From: Candidatus Defluviilinea proxima
Lineage (GTDB): Bacteria > Chloroflexota > Anaerolineae > Anaerolineales > Villigracilaceae
NCBI GenBank assembly: GCA_016721115.1
Contig: JADKIW010000001.1
Coordinates: forward strand, 635,501 to 699,500
Direction of reading: 5' to 3'
Length of the DNA stretch: 64,000 nucleotides
A program made the position numbers and the translations under genes. Below the pieces are notes generated by a model. That model was not told the origin of the DNA and did no database searches. It worked only from the letters and a program-made list of their open reading frames with translations. Shown piece by piece: positions 1 to 8,896 of the stretch. The stretch's first letter is position 1, and each line of letters begins with the position of its first letter.

Positions 1-1569
1 CTTGAACGTATCGCCAAAATGTGACATACCTTCTTCGCCAAGAACTTTATCCAATGGCCACACATCAAGATCATCCCAGAAATTCATTAGGCGCCACGGG
101 AATGGGCGGGGATATTCGAAGAAGAAGCGGTAGGCGTAGTTCCATGCTTTGGCAGTTTGCTCTTCACTCAAACGATGAGCGGGCAAATCAGATAGAACGT
201 TTTCGAGCGTGGCGAAATACTCATCCCAAGTATTTGGTTCAATCGTAAAACCGCGAGCACGGTAATGGGTTTGTCCGCATGAGATGACGGGTATGCCGTT
301 CATGGCGGTTTCGACGCCGACTGTCGTTGTGTATGCAAGCCCCAAGTTAGCGATCTCGATCAGGTCATACGTGTTGACATTGTCCAACGCGCCGATAACA
401 TGAATATGACTTGGGAGTTCGGGTAGCGCTTCGCGGACAACCGTCCCCATGGATTTTGCCTGCGGGACGATCTTTTCTCCGGGATGAATGCGAACAACAA
501 GTTGTACGTCTGTCCGTTTGGCAAAGTATTGGACAGTCCTTGTGATCCATTCACTCATGGATTCGGCAAAGATGTTTCGTCCGAGTGTGAGGCTGTCGCC
601 CAAGACGTTCGCGGCGAGCAGGACAACGGGGCGTTCATCGAGTCCTAATGCCTTCTTTGTTGTCTCGGCCCCTTGTGCTGAGACATATTGCCAGAGCCGC
701 TTGGACTTACCCCATACACGCGCACCACGGCGAGCATTCTCCAGGTCGGCAAGGCGTTCGTACATTGTATCGGTCATGGGCAGGGAACAGCGATCACGCA
801 CGAGATAGTCCGTATCCTGTTGCATGATGGACGTGTTTTGCGCGAGCCAGATCTGTTCGCGTTGGTCGTTGAATTCAAAGGTCACAGCGGGGATGTTGAG
901 AAATTTCGCCACACGGAAGACGATTCCCATTTCGAGGATCAAGCCGTTGGGGATGAGAACTACATCCGGTTTGTTGACTTGCATCCATTCGAGAGCGGCG
1001 AGGGCGGCAAAGGTATTGCGCTTGATGCGCAGATCGTACAACGCTTTATCTTTCGCATTCGACATGTCCACTTCTTCGCGCATGAGCGTGTACTGCGCGT
1101 CCCACGGGGAGACCTCTTCGATGTCAGCGCGGAGAGATGCAGGTAAGTCCGAAGCAGGCTTGAGGTCGAGAAAAGAGGCGTGCTTCACATAAGGAGCAAG
1201 CGACGAGAGCGCGTCCCGTGTGTGGAGTCCGCGTTGCTTCTGAGTCAGTTTGTCCATTTCTTTGTGCCATTCAGAGTATGGCAAAGTCAACAACGTGACC
1301 TTGTGACCGAGGCCCGCGAGCGTGAGAGAAATGTACGCGGCTTGTTCGATCCAATAGTGAAGCGTGGCGAAGAAAAGAATCTTTTTACCGTTACCCGCCT
1401 GCTCGATGAAAGGCTTTGCCTGCGCCACGCCATGCGGCAATGATGTATGCAGGCGCGCGAGATTGAAGTGGTCTTTGCGGGCGCGTCCCTTTTGCCGAAG
1501 CGAATAATCGAGTTCGGCGGCAAGAGGCAGTTCGCCTAAAAAGTTACGGAGGGAGTTTTTATTGAGCAT
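1..1569 (-). CDS. Capsule-polysaccharide-type glycan biosynthesis protein (3' end outside window)
   Basis: The open frame reads on the minus strand from an ATG at 1569 to the window edge without a stop, giving at least 523 residues, so the C-terminus is missing. The protein begins MLNKNSLRNFLGELPLA and lacks a signal peptide. It has a two-lobed, GT-B-like layout: an N-terminal Rossmann-like stretch (KKILFFATLHYWIEQAAY) and a C-terminal half with the run LVVRIHPGE, as in KpsS/KpsC- and CDP-glycerol-transferase-like proteins. It is the last visible gene of a polysaccharide export operon, directly after the ABC transporter genes, which supports a role in making or modifying an exported surface glycan in the cytoplasm. 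The exact sugar reaction cannot be read from the sequence. Family assignment is by resemblance only. Confidence 0.7.
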   Translation of the reverse strand, partial: MLNKNSLRNFLGELPLAAELDYSLRQKGRARKDHFNLARLHTSLPHGVAQAKPFIEQAGNGKKILFFATLHYWIEQAAYISLTLAGLGHKVTLLTLPYSEWHKEMDKLTQKQRGLHTRDALSSLAPYVKHASFLDLKPASDLPASLRADIEEVSPWDAQYTLMREEVDMSNAKDKALYDLRIKRNTFAALAALEWMQVNKPDVVLIPNGLILEMGIVFRVAKFLNIPAVTFEFNDQREQIWLAQNTSIMQQDTDYLVRDRCSLPMTDTMYERLADLENARRGARVWGKSKRLWQYVSAQGAETTKKALGLDERPVVLLAANVLGDSLTLGRNIFAESMSEWITRTVQYFAKRTDVQLVVRIHPGEKIVPQAKSMGTVVREALPELPSHIHVIGALDNVNTYDLIEIANLGLAYTTTVGVETAMNGIPVISCGQTHYRARGFTIEPNTWDEYFATLENVLSDLPAHRLSEEQTAKAWNYAYRFFFEYPRPFPWRLMNFWDDLDVWPLDKVLGEEGMSHFGDTFK

Positions 1570-1579
1570 GATTCTTTTA

Positions 1580-1637
1580 CCACGGAGCCACAGAGACACG
1601 GAGTTTTTATTTTCTCAGTGTCTCCGTGGCTCAGCGG
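1580..1637. repeat. CACAGAGACAC-type palindromic repeat
   Basis: Imperfect inverted repeat with arms at 1580-1603 and 1614-1637, each carrying the core CCACAGAGACAC or CCACGGAGACAC, around a short T-rich loop. It fills the gap between the capsule-type gene and the stop codon of the ABC ATPase (1638). A second copy lies at 63881-63937. It could act as a transcript-stabilising or terminating hairpin. Confidence 0.8.
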
Positions 1638-2930
1638 CTAATCTAATTTCTCGATCTTCCAATCCAAACGCGGGCGAATGGGTCCTTGACGAAGTTCAGG
1701 CCATTGCGTGCCGGGCGCGCCGGTAATATCCACATTGAACGAGATAGCGTTTTCATCCATGAAGTAACGCTTTACACCGAATGAACTCGCATTGACACCA
1801 AGATAATAGCGACCTTCATTGAAGAAATCAGCAGGGATGGTACAGCGGCTAATATAACGCCCCGATTTGCGCGCACCGAATTGTTCAAACTGCGCGGCAT
1901 CATCGGTATCAAACGCGGTGAACACATATTCGCCACGCATCGTGTTGAGATACATACCCACACGCAAACCCGTGATGGGCGCATTGATCTGATATTCCCA
2001 CTCGACGGTGACAGACTCAGTGGAACGGACAGTATCGACGACGTTCCCGCCTCTATCTTTAATTCGAATTGCTACGGGTCTAAAGGGTTCGCTCGCCGCT
2101 GGGATTTCATCGGTCTCCCAAATGCGCTCACCCGATTCCGCCTGCCCCGACGAAAGATAAAAGTCAACGGCTTCGGGTGTGGGCGCGCGTTTGAGAAGTT
2201 GTCCCTTTTTGAGGACGATGGCTTCCTGTGTAAGACGAAGGATCGCAGACATGTTGTGACTCACGAACAGGACCGTACGTCCCTGCTGTGCCACGTCACC
2301 CATCTTGCCAAGACACTTGCGCTGAAACTCCGCATCCCCCACCGCAAGGACTTCATCCACGACAAGGATCTCAGGTTCGAGGTGCGCGGCCACGGCGAAC
2401 GCAAGCCGCAAATACATACCCGATGAATAGCGTTTCACAGGCGTATCAATGAACTGGCCGACTTCAGAGAAATCCACGATCTCATCGAACTTGCGGTCGA
2501 TCTCTGCGCTTTTCATTCCGAGGATCGCGCCGTTCATATAAATGTTTTCGCGCCCGGTGAGTTCAGGATGAAAGCCCGTGCCCACTTCGAGCAACGAACC
2601 AACACGTCCACGCACAGAGACGGTTCCAACGGTAGGTTCCGTCACACGCGAAAGGATCTTCAATAAGGTGCTTTTGCCTGCGCCGTTACGTCCCACAATA
2701 CCAAGCACTTTGCCTTCTTCAAGGTCAAACGAGACATCGTTCAACGCCCATATTTTGGCTGTGTTCGTCGCGCCACGCATGCCTTGTCCGCGCAAGGCAC
2801 GGAAGACACGCACGGGCGTCATAAGCGTATCCACGATCACATCGCGGAACATGTTGTATTGGAACTTCTGTTGTGCCGCGCCGATCTTATATTGTTTACC
2901 GAGGTTTTTTACACTAATGGCTACTGTCAT
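1638..2930 (-). CDS. Polysaccharide ABC transporter ATP-binding protein (Wzt/TagH type)
   Basis: The 430-residue ATPase energises export of a lipid-linked polysaccharide across the inner membrane together with the permease encoded just upstream. Walker A (GRNGAGKST) lies near residues 80-88, the signature YSSGMYLRLA near 168-177, Walker B (ILVVDE) near 188-193 and the H-loop histidine near 225. After the ATPase domain, residues about 270-430 form an extra beta-rich domain like the Wzt C-terminal domain, which in studied systems binds the terminal modification of the glycan and gates export. Its start lies one base beyond the permease stop codon, so the two are tightly linked in an operon. The call is secure; the cargo is unknown. 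Confidence 0.93.
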   Translation of the reverse strand: MTVAISVKNLGKQYKIGAAQQKFQYNMFRDVIVDTLMTPVRVFRALRGQGMRGATNTAKIWALNDVSFDLEEGKVLGIVGRNGAGKSTLLKILSRVTEPTVGTVSVRGRVGSLLEVGTGFHPELTGRENIYMNGAILGMKSAEIDRKFDEIVDFSEVGQFIDTPVKRYSSGMYLRLAFAVAAHLEPEILVVDEVLAVGDAEFQRKCLGKMGDVAQQGRTVLFVSHNMSAILRLTQEAIVLKKGQLLKRAPTPEAVDFYLSSGQAESGERIWETDEIPAASEPFRPVAIRIKDRGGNVVDTVRSTESVTVEWEYQINAPITGLRVGMYLNTMRGEYVFTAFDTDDAAQFEQFGARKSGRYISRCTIPADFFNEGRYYLGVNASSFGVKRYFMDENAISFNVDITGAPGTQWPELRQGPIRPRLDWKIEKLD

Positions 2931-2931
2931 A

Positions 2932-3780
2932 TTAAATCGTGTCCGCGAAAGTCTTTTCCATATTGCGGAAGTAGAACAATCCGCTGATCAAGATGAGCAA
3001 GGCGATCCCTACTGAGATCCAAAGCCCGGCATCGGGACCATTTCCGACTCCCAGCAATGCCCAGCGGAATCCGTTCACCACTCCAGCCATTGGGTTCAAC
3101 GAATAGACCAACAGCCATTTCTCTGAGATCAGGCTGGAGGAATAGGCAACAGGAGTAGCGAACAGCCAAAACTGAGTCAGAAACGGAAGAGCATAGTTGA
3201 CATCACGATACTGCACGTTGATCGCTGAAAGCCACAATGCTACGCCCAAGGCCGTAATGATCGTCAACATAAGGAATAACGGCAAAGCCCAGAGCACATT
3301 GATCGAAGGGGCGATCCGGTAGTAGATCATCAGACCGATCAAAATGACAAACGCAATGACGAAATCGATCAAGCCTGAAAGCACCGAGGCTAATGGCAAA
3401 ACCAAACGTGGAAAATAGATCTTGGAAACCATGTTTTGATTCGATGTCAGCGAACGCGAAGCCTGATTCAACGCGGCCACAAACAGCCCCCACGGAAGAA
3501 GCGCCGTGTACGAAAAGATCGGGTACGGAATATTCCCATCCGTCGGCAATTTGGCGATACCGTTAAAAAGGAATGTGAACACGGTCATCGTCAACACCGG
3601 CTGGATAATCGCCCACGCCGCTCCAAGCATCGTCTGCTTGTAACGCACTTTGACTTCGCGCCAGATCATAAAGTAGATCAGTTCGCGGTACATCCACAAG
3701 TCACGCAAATTGAGCGCGGCCAATCCTTTGGATGGCTTGATATAAATGGTCGTTGGTTCGTGCTTTACTATTTCGTTCAT
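2932..3780 (-). CDS. Polysaccharide ABC-2 transporter permease (Wzm/TagG type)
   Basis: This 282-residue membrane protein has about six hydrophobic segments and the ABC-2 layout: a cytoplasmic N-terminus (KGLAALNLRDLWMYRELIYF), then WREVKVRYKQTMLGAAWAII, a segment conserved in O-antigen and teichoic-acid exporters. It should form the channel for a lipid-linked glycan and pair with the Wzt-like ATPase that follows. The preceding gene is the GDP-fucose-synthase-like enzyme, 22 bases away, so sugar nucleotide synthesis and export are co-expressed. Family assignment is secure. Confidence 0.92.
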   Translation of the reverse strand: MNEIVKHEPTTIYIKPSKGLAALNLRDLWMYRELIYFMIWREVKVRYKQTMLGAAWAIIQPVLTMTVFTFLFNGIAKLPTDGNIPYPIFSYTALLPWGLFVAALNQASRSLTSNQNMVSKIYFPRLVLPLASVLSGLIDFVIAFVILIGLMIYYRIAPSINVLWALPLFLMLTIITALGVALWLSAINVQYRDVNYALPFLTQFWLFATPVAYSSSLISEKWLLVYSLNPMAGVVNGFRWALLGVGNGPDAGLWISVGIALLILISGLFYFRNMEKTFADTI

Positions 3781-3802
3781 AAGTTGATCGGAGGTCAGAT
3801 AC

Positions 3803-4798
3803 CTAGTGCTTAGCCTTCTGATCTCTGCTCTCTATTAGTTTCTTGTTTTCCTTGAACCACTCGATGGTGCGGCGCATCCCTTCTTCAAAAGGAACCTGCG
3901 CGCTCCAACCGAAATATTCTTTCGCGCGGCTGACGTCGAGTCCGCGGCGGGGTTGGCCGTTGGGCTTATCCGTTTGCCAAACAAGTTTGCCCTGGAAGCC
4001 GGTCATCTTTACGATCATCTCACTCAAATCCTTGATCGCGATCTCATACCCAGAACCCAAGTTGACAGGTTCGTCGCCGTTGTATTTTTCTGCGGCAGTG
4101 ACAATGCCATCGGCGGCATCTTCCACATACAGGAATTCACGCGTCGGTGAACCATCGCCCCACACGGGAAGTTCCTTATCACCGCGCTCGCTCGCTTCCA
4201 CAGCCTTGCGGATCAAAGCAGGGATGACATGCGATGAAGCAAGATTGAAGTTATCGCGCGGACCGTAGAGATTCACAGGCAAAAGGAAGATGGCATTGAA
4301 GCCATATTGCTGGCGATAGGCCTGTGCTTGCACAAGCATCATCTTCTTGGCGAGGCCATACGGAGCGTTGGTCTCTTCGGGGTAACCGATCCACAAATCA
4401 TCTTCTTTGAAGGGAACGGGGGTGAATTTGGGATATGCACAAACGGTTCCAATGGCAACAAACTTGCCAACACCATTCTTATACGCCTGGTGCATCAGTT
4501 CCACGCCCATCATGAGGTTGTCGTAGAAAAAGTCTGCGGGGTGCTCGCGATTGGCACCAATACCGCCCACGTTGGCGGCGAGGTGAATGATGACCACGTT
4601 CTTCGGGTCAACGCCTTTCAATTGGTCCGCATACAGCTTGCGAATGTCGTTCGGGTCGACGAGGTTGTAGTTCTCAATGCGCGGAATGAAAATGTCCGTT
4701 GCGCCACGCGCCTTGAGTTTTTCGATGACGAATGAGCCAAGAAAGCCTGCTCCGCCGGTAACGATCACTTTTTTGTTTTGCCAAAAATTTTCAGACAT
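3803..4798 (-). CDS. fcl: GDP-L-fucose synthase-like epimerase/reductase
   Basis: A 331-residue extended short-chain dehydrogenase. The N-terminus has the nucleotide-binding motif GGAGFLGS, the middle has GTVCAYP and the catalytic YGLAK (Tyr-x3-Lys), matching GDP-4-keto-6-deoxy-mannose 3,5-epimerase/4-reductase enzymes. These make GDP-L-fucose in the cytoplasm with NADPH. The motif EDDLWIGYPEETNAPYG corresponds to the family's conserved active-site stretch. A ribosome binding site (AAGGAG) precedes the ATG at 4798. It sits between another epimerase and the polysaccharide exporter, which fits production of a deoxysugar for the exported glycan. A related GDP-sugar specificity is possible. No 4,6-dehydratase partner lies in the window. 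Confidence 0.8.
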   Translation of the reverse strand: MSENFWQNKKVIVTGGAGFLGSFVIEKLKARGATDIFIPRIENYNLVDPNDIRKLYADQLKGVDPKNVVIIHLAANVGGIGANREHPADFFYDNLMMGVELMHQAYKNGVGKFVAIGTVCAYPKFTPVPFKEDDLWIGYPEETNAPYGLAKKMMLVQAQAYRQQYGFNAIFLLPVNLYGPRDNFNLASSHVIPALIRKAVEASERGDKELPVWGDGSPTREFLYVEDAADGIVTAAEKYNGDEPVNLGSGYEIAIKDLSEMIVKMTGFQGKLVWQTDKPNGQPRRGLDVSRAKEYFGWSAQVPFEEGMRRTIEWFKENKKLIESRDQKAKH

Positions 4799-4829
4799 GG
4801 TTTCTCCTTAATTTGAAAGAAGTAAATAA

Positions 4830-4879
4830 GTAGGCATGTAAACGAGCAAACAAAGCAATTCGCGTGTTTACGTGTCTAC
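4830..4879. repeat. Imperfect palindromic stutter repeat
   Basis: Short words such as GTAAAC and GTTTAC recur, with arms at 4830-4847 and 4862-4879 that pair imperfectly. It lies in the 85-base gap between the two epimerase genes. It resembles the word-repeat elements at 20660 and 22320 in style, not in sequence. Confidence 0.5.
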
Positions 4880-4883
4880 ATTC

Positions 4884-5894
4884 TCATTGCACTATAAATT
4901 GTGCATTACGATAATGTGCATCGGTTGGGTTTTGGATGAGTCCCGTTTTCAGGGCAAACAACAATTCACGGACGCCATCGTTTACGTCCAATGTTGTATC
5001 AAAGCCAAGGGTATTCTTGATCTTTGCGAACGAAACGGTGATGTCACGCATATCGCCACCGAAGGTCAGGTCTTTGTATTCGACGACAGTTTGCGGCATG
5101 CGCTTCAACACCAGCCGCACAATATCGTCTTTTGAATAGTTTCCGTTATCAGTACCAAGATTGAAAACCTGCCCACGGATCTTTGACTGCTCGGCTTCAA
5201 GCCCCATAATGACGCCGCGTGCTACATCCCGAATATGGACGAACGAACGCGAATATCCGCGTTGGTAAATGATCAATGTGCGTTTCGTGAATGCTTCCAA
5301 CACAAATTGGTTCACGATCAAGTCAAAGCGCGTACGCGGTGAAAGCCCATACAACGTCGCAAAACGGAACAACAAAGGCGCACACGAAGCATCTTTTTGC
5401 GAAAGCAAAAACTCTTCAGATGCGATCTTTGTCTCTGCATATAACGATTGTGGATTTAGTGGGGATTCTTCGGTGACTGGCTTGCCATTTTCAGACAAAC
5501 CATAGTTGCTGTATGTGGACGCGAACACGAATCTTTCCACGCCCAAATCTGATGCCTGCTCAAAAACACTTTTCGTGGCCTCAACATTGTACTTCCACGC
5601 CACCTGTTTGCCGACTGCCTGACATGCTGGGAAACCTACAATGGCGGCGAGATGAATGATCGCATTTGGTTTTTGCCACTGGTCTTTGAGCGAGTCTTTG
5701 ATCGCGCGCGGTTCGGTCACATCCGCTTTGACGAAATTAAAGTTGGGATGATGCAAAAAAGGCACCAGCGACTCTCCGCCGAAGAGGAGAGAGTCAAGGA
5801 CAGTGACCCGGTAGTTAAGGCGGAGCAGTTCCGAGGTCAAGAGTGAGCCGATGTACCCGGCGCCTCCTGTAACAAGGATATGGCGGTCTGTCAT
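4884..5894 (-). CDS. NAD-dependent sugar-nucleotide epimerase/dehydratase
   Basis: A 336-residue extended SDR protein. It opens with ILVTGGAGYIGS, the NAD-binding glycine motif, has VIHLAAIVGFPA where the family carries the substrate-binding strand, and STYSNYG followed by YAETK, the catalytic Tyr-x3-Lys. It probably epimerises or dehydrates a nucleotide sugar for the surface glycan made by this operon, but the substrate is not evident. Its start ATG overlaps the stop codon of the upstream regulator by four bases (ATGA, 5891-5894), so translation is probably coupled. Family sure, exact reaction not. Confidence 0.85.
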   Translation of the reverse strand: MTDRHILVTGGAGYIGSLLTSELLRLNYRVTVLDSLLFGGESLVPFLHHPNFNFVKADVTEPRAIKDSLKDQWQKPNAIIHLAAIVGFPACQAVGKQVAWKYNVEATKSVFEQASDLGVERFVFASTYSNYGLSENGKPVTEESPLNPQSLYAETKIASEEFLLSQKDASCAPLLFRFATLYGLSPRTRFDLIVNQFVLEAFTKRTLIIYQRGYSRSFVHIRDVARGVIMGLEAEQSKIRGQVFNLGTDNGNYSKDDIVRLVLKRMPQTVVEYKDLTFGGDMRDITVSFAKIKNTLGFDTTLDVNDGVRELLFALKTGLIQNPTDAHYRNAQFIVQ

Positions 5895-6367
5895 ACTGAA
5901 TCCTCCATCCGTAATTGCACTTTGAACCCATCCACTTGCAGGACGGGGACATTCTTATCATTTACAACGGCAACACCCTGTTCAATACAGGTCAGGCGAC
6001 AAATATCCACCACATCGCCTTTACCAGTAATGCGGACCTGGTTGTAGCCTGCGTCCTGCACTTTGGTGAGATGATCTTTCACACGCTGACGAGTTTTACG
6101 ATAAATAGAAAAAGAGCGCTCGACGTAATCAACTGCCAGGCGAGCCCGCAGGGCAATGCCTTCGGGGGTGATGATGTAGCGCAACTTCTTGCGCTCAGCG
6201 CGCATGGCTTTGACATAGCCTTTCGCAATGAGACGCTTGAGATGCCAATTGACTGTTCCCACCGCCACACCAAGTTGCGTAGCCAAAACAGATTGATTTA
6301 CATCGGGATCATTTTCGATTTTTTCGAGCAGGGTAAGCTCGCGGAGTTCGTCGTTGGTTGATTCCAT
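5891..6367 (-). CDS. Winged-helix transcriptional regulator (MarR-like, polysaccharide operon)
   Basis: A 158-residue protein with a winged helix-turn-helix at about residues 10-75: the recognition region VATQLGVAVGTVNWHLKRL is followed by a wing (RKKLRYIITPEG). The rest (residues 80-158) is a helical and beta tail of unknown role. It resembles small MarR-type regulators found at the head of exopolysaccharide operons. As the first gene of this operon, overlapping the next by four bases, it most likely controls its own operon. The DNA target and signal are unknown. Confidence 0.78.
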   Translation of the reverse strand: MESTNDELRELTLLEKIENDPDVNQSVLATQLGVAVGTVNWHLKRLIAKGYVKAMRAERKKLRYIITPEGIALRARLAVDYVERSFSIYRKTRQRVKDHLTKVQDAGYNQVRITGKGDVVDICRLTCIEQGVAVVNDKNVPVLQVDGFKVQLRMEDSV

Positions 6368-6427
6368 AGGTTCAAAATTCAGTGACTGAATTATAACCGG
6401 GAATAAGGGGCTGTCAAACAGGTGAAA

Positions 6428-6472
6428 TAAAAACTTCCGAAGTCTCGCCGTTCTTTGGCGCTTCGGAAGTTT
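6428..6472 (-). terminator. Rho-independent terminator after the TetR gene
   Basis: Perfect 12-base arms (6431-6442, AAACTTCCGAAG, and 6461-6472) flank a loop with an inner GCC/GGC pair. Read on the minus strand, the stem is followed by a T-rich run, ending transcription of the TetR gene just upstream (stop at 6478). Confidence 0.85.
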
Positions 6473-6477
6473 GCTTG

Positions 6478-7053
6478 CTACGCAAATTGTTCCAAATTGA
6501 CCGCTACCAACGGAAATGCATCGTCTACAAATTTCTCAAGAGTGGGACGTTTTTTCATATGGCTATAGTGAGATGCCAAACCATAGATCGCCCATGTTGC
6601 CACGGTGGCAGGAATATCGCTGGAGATTTTTGATTTTGTTTGAACCAACCAATAGGTTAACAAATCAAAGATCTGTTTTTTGATCGTGCCTTCGATCAAC
6701 GATTCAAATTGTTGATGCGGCTGTGCGCATTCTCTGTGAGTCTTGGAAAGAAATTCACACACAGCCAGGATCAGGTTCCGTAAATTGTCGGGGGTGTAGT
6801 GACAGGCGTTCAGCGTGCGCTTCTCGATCTCATGTGTGAACATCTCGCTGATGGAATAATCGAGCAAGGCATATTTATCGGGGAAGTGTGCATAGAACGT
6901 GGCACGGTTGATCTCAGCTTTGTCGGTCACATCTTGCACGGAAATAGCTTCGAATCCTTTTTCAGCGAGGAGAGACTCAAAGGATGACAGGATCAGGTTT
7001 CGGGTCCGTTTGACGCGAGGATCGAGCTTTTCTTCTTTCAGGTTAGACAACAT
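6478..7053 (-). CDS. TetR/AcrR-family transcriptional regulator
   Basis: I chose the ATG at 7053 (191 residues) because a GGAG ribosome binding site lies just before it; a longer frame to 7176 would run through the intergenic operator region. The N-terminal helix-turn-helix (residues about 10-60) carries ISVQDVTDKAEINRATFYAHF, the usual TetR recognition helix, followed by a ligand-binding helical domain with no identifiable effector. It is divergent from the DoxX operon, with palindromes in the 134-base gap, and most likely represses that operon and itself. Confidence 0.88.
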   Translation of the reverse strand: MLSNLKEEKLDPRVKRTRNLILSSFESLLAEKGFEAISVQDVTDKAEINRATFYAHFPDKYALLDYSISEMFTHEIEKRTLNACHYTPDNLRNLILAVCEFLSKTHRECAQPHQQFESLIEGTIKKQIFDLLTYWLVQTKSKISSDIPATVATWAIYGLASHYSHMKKRPTLEKFVDDAFPLVAVNLEQFA

Positions 7054-7064
7054 TTTCACTCCAG

Positions 7065-7142
7065 TGTTGTTTATCCAACAGATCAAAGTCTTTGTTGGTT
7101 GACTTTCATGGAAAGATTGATACACTACACAACATCTGTTGT
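7065..7142. promoter_or_regulatory. Candidate TetR operators and DoxX-operon promoter
   Basis: A palindrome with arms ACAACA and TGTTGT around two bases lies at 7129-7142. It covers the expected start point of a plus-strand promoter TTGACT (7099-7104), 16 bases, TACACT (7121-7126). A second dyad of the same half-site, TGTTG-N6-CAACA, lies at 7065-7080 next to the TetR gene's ribosome binding site. Two matching half-site pairs in a divergent TetR intergenic region suggest repressor binding. The promoter and its regulation are inferred. Confidence 0.6.
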
Positions 7143-7187
7143 TTAGAGCACAACTGTATATTATCATCACTCCCAAGGAGAGTCAAG

Positions 7188-7562
7188 ATGAACATCGCAT
7201 TATGGATCGCACAAGGATTATTAGCCGCCATGTATTTGATGGCGGGCAGTATGAAGACTTTTCAACCCGCCAATGTACGCACGAACCCACAGATGACCTG
7301 GGCACATGATAAACAGGATGGTTACATCCGCTTCGTTGGGATATCAGAACTGCTTGGCGCACTTGGGCTGATCCTCCCCCTCGTTACCGGCATCCTGCCG
7401 TGGCTAACAGTCATCGCCGCAGTTGGTTTGACGGTTATTCAACTACTGGCAATCTTTAGCGTGCATTTGCCCAAGAAGGAATTCAATGTAATTCCTGTCA
7501 ACATCGTATTGCTTGCACTCGCTGTGTTCGTAATCATCGGGCGCTGGACACTTTTTTCATAA
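7188..7562 (+). CDS. DoxX-like membrane protein
   Basis: A 124-residue protein with four hydrophobic segments (near residues 3-20, 48-67, 71-92, 103-122) and the family's pattern MAGSMKTF and GISELLGALGLILP. I set the start at 7188, where AAGGAG precedes the ATG; the frame extends upstream but through the operator. DoxX-family proteins are small inner-membrane proteins tied to redox or thiol stress in some bacteria; the biochemical role is not fixed. It is the first gene of a plus-strand operon facing TetR. Confidence 0.85.
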   Translation: MNIALWIAQGLLAAMYLMAGSMKTFQPANVRTNPQMTWAHDKQDGYIRFVGISELLGALGLILPLVTGILPWLTVIAAVGLTVIQLLAIFSVHLPKKEFNVIPVNIVLLALAVFVIIGRWTLFS

Positions 7563-7586
7563 ATCAATTTCAAGGAGAAATATAAA

Positions 7587-8231
7587 ATGAACGTAACAAT
7601 TATTGGATCAGGCAACATGGGGCGCGGTATTGGAACACGTGCGGTCGCGGGTGGGCACTCGGTCACATTTGTGGATGCAAATCCCGAAGTGGCAGAAAAG
7701 ACCGCATCCGATGTACGGTCATCAGCAAAGAATGGTGCGAAAGTTTCAACCGCCAGCATCGGCAATGTTGAACTTGGTGATGTCGTGGTATTTGCTGTGT
7801 GGTATGGCACAAATATCGATCTGGCAAAACAGCTCGGCTCCAAACTTGCAGGCAAGGTCGTGGTGGACATTGCCAACCCACTGAATTCGACTTATGACGG
7901 TCTCGCCACTGCGCCCGATTCATCTTCTGCGGAAGATCTGGCAAAGGCAATTGCAAACGGTGCGAAAGTAGTAAAGGCTTTCAACACGACATATGCAGGC
8001 ACGCTTCTTTCTGGACAGGTGGCTGGTCAGCCACTCGATGTCTTTATCGCCGGCGACGATGTGGACGCCAAAGCCAAGGTCGCGCAGATCGTGACCGATG
8101 GTGGTATGCGCGCCGTGGACGCTGGTCCATTGAGCCGCGCCCGCCAGATCGAAGGCATGCAACTCCTACACATCGTTCTACAAGGCACCCTCGGTACAAA
8201 TTGGGGTAGTGCATTGAAAATTCTCAGCTAA
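7587..8231 (+). CDS. F420/NADP-dependent oxidoreductase-like protein (NADPH-binding)
   Basis: A 214-residue protein with an N-terminal Rossmann fold (NVTIIGSGNMGRGIGTRAV) and the pattern VVVDIANPLN and VVKAFNTTYA of the F420-dependent NADP reductase-like family, which move hydride between NADP and a deazaflavin or reduce other acceptors. It lacks membrane segments and is probably cytoplasmic. An AAGGAG ribosome binding site precedes the ATG. It follows DoxX by 24 bases in what looks like a TetR-controlled operon with three further redox-type genes. Whether it uses F420 cannot be told from the sequence. Confidence 0.83.
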   Translation: MNVTIIGSGNMGRGIGTRAVAGGHSVTFVDANPEVAEKTASDVRSSAKNGAKVSTASIGNVELGDVVVFAVWYGTNIDLAKQLGSKLAGKVVVDIANPLNSTYDGLATAPDSSSAEDLAKAIANGAKVVKAFNTTYAGTLLSGQVAGQPLDVFIAGDDVDAKAKVAQIVTDGGMRAVDAGPLSRARQIEGMQLLHIVLQGTLGTNWGSALKILS

Positions 8232-8246
8232 ACAAGGAATCAATTT

Positions 8247-8873
8247 ATGTTAACCGTACAGAATACGAAGTTTAGTTCGCCCGCCAGCGACGACCAGATC
8301 GAACGCACAGCCCAAGCATTGGAAGCCAATGGCATTCACACACTTGTCGCTGAAAACGGCGAGGAAGCCAAACGCCTCTTTTTTGAACTGGTCCCCGATG
8401 GGGCAGAAGTTTTCCTCGGCGCATCTGTAACACTGGAAACGCTTGGCATTAAAGATGAAGTTGATCAATCAGGAAAGTACAATGCTCTGCGCCCGAAGAT
8501 GTTCGCCATGGATCGCGCAACGCAGGGACGCGAGATCCGCAAGCTGGGCGGCGCACCAGATTTTGCCGCAGGTAGTGTCCATGCTGTAACGGAGGATGGA
8601 CACGTGTTGATCGCATCGAACACGGGCAGTCAGTTAGGCCCCTATGCTTCGGGGGCAGGCAAGGTGATCTGGGTGATCGGCGCCCAGAAAATCGTCAAGG
8701 ACTTTAACGAAGGAATGAGCCGTATTTACGACTACATCGTTCCGTTGGAAGAACAACACATGCAAGACCTGTACAAGGTCAGCACAAATGTCAGCAAGGT
8801 GTTGATCGTTAACAAAGAAATTCGTCCCGATCGTATTACAATGATCATCGTAAAAGAATCGCTTGGTTTTTAA
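8247..8873 (+). CDS. LUD-domain protein (LutC-like)
   Basis: A 208-residue protein matching the LUD (lactate utilisation) domain over nearly all its length: an N-terminal VAENGEEAKRLFFELVPDGAEV region, GASVTLETLG, and the glycine-rich ASNTGSQLGPYASGAG. LutC works with the iron-sulfur proteins LutA and LutB in lactate oxidation, but neither is nearby, so the lactate role is doubtful here. Solo LUD proteins are common and mostly uncharacterised. Position 16 bases after the oxidoreductase gene puts it in the same operon. Confidence 0.82.
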   Translation: MLTVQNTKFSSPASDDQIERTAQALEANGIHTLVAENGEEAKRLFFELVPDGAEVFLGASVTLETLGIKDEVDQSGKYNALRPKMFAMDRATQGREIRKLGGAPDFAAGSVHAVTEDGHVLIASNTGSQLGPYASGAGKVIWVIGAQKIVKDFNEGMSRIYDYIVPLEEQHMQDLYKVSTNVSKVLIVNKEIRPDRITMIIVKESLGF

Positions 8874-8896
8874 AATTTCTGTTTTAGGAGACTTGG

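Noticed and set aside
1881..2426. Plus-strand frame of 181 residues inside the ABC ATPase gene
   Set aside because: Complement of a well-supported ATPase; no start signal and no recognisable domain.
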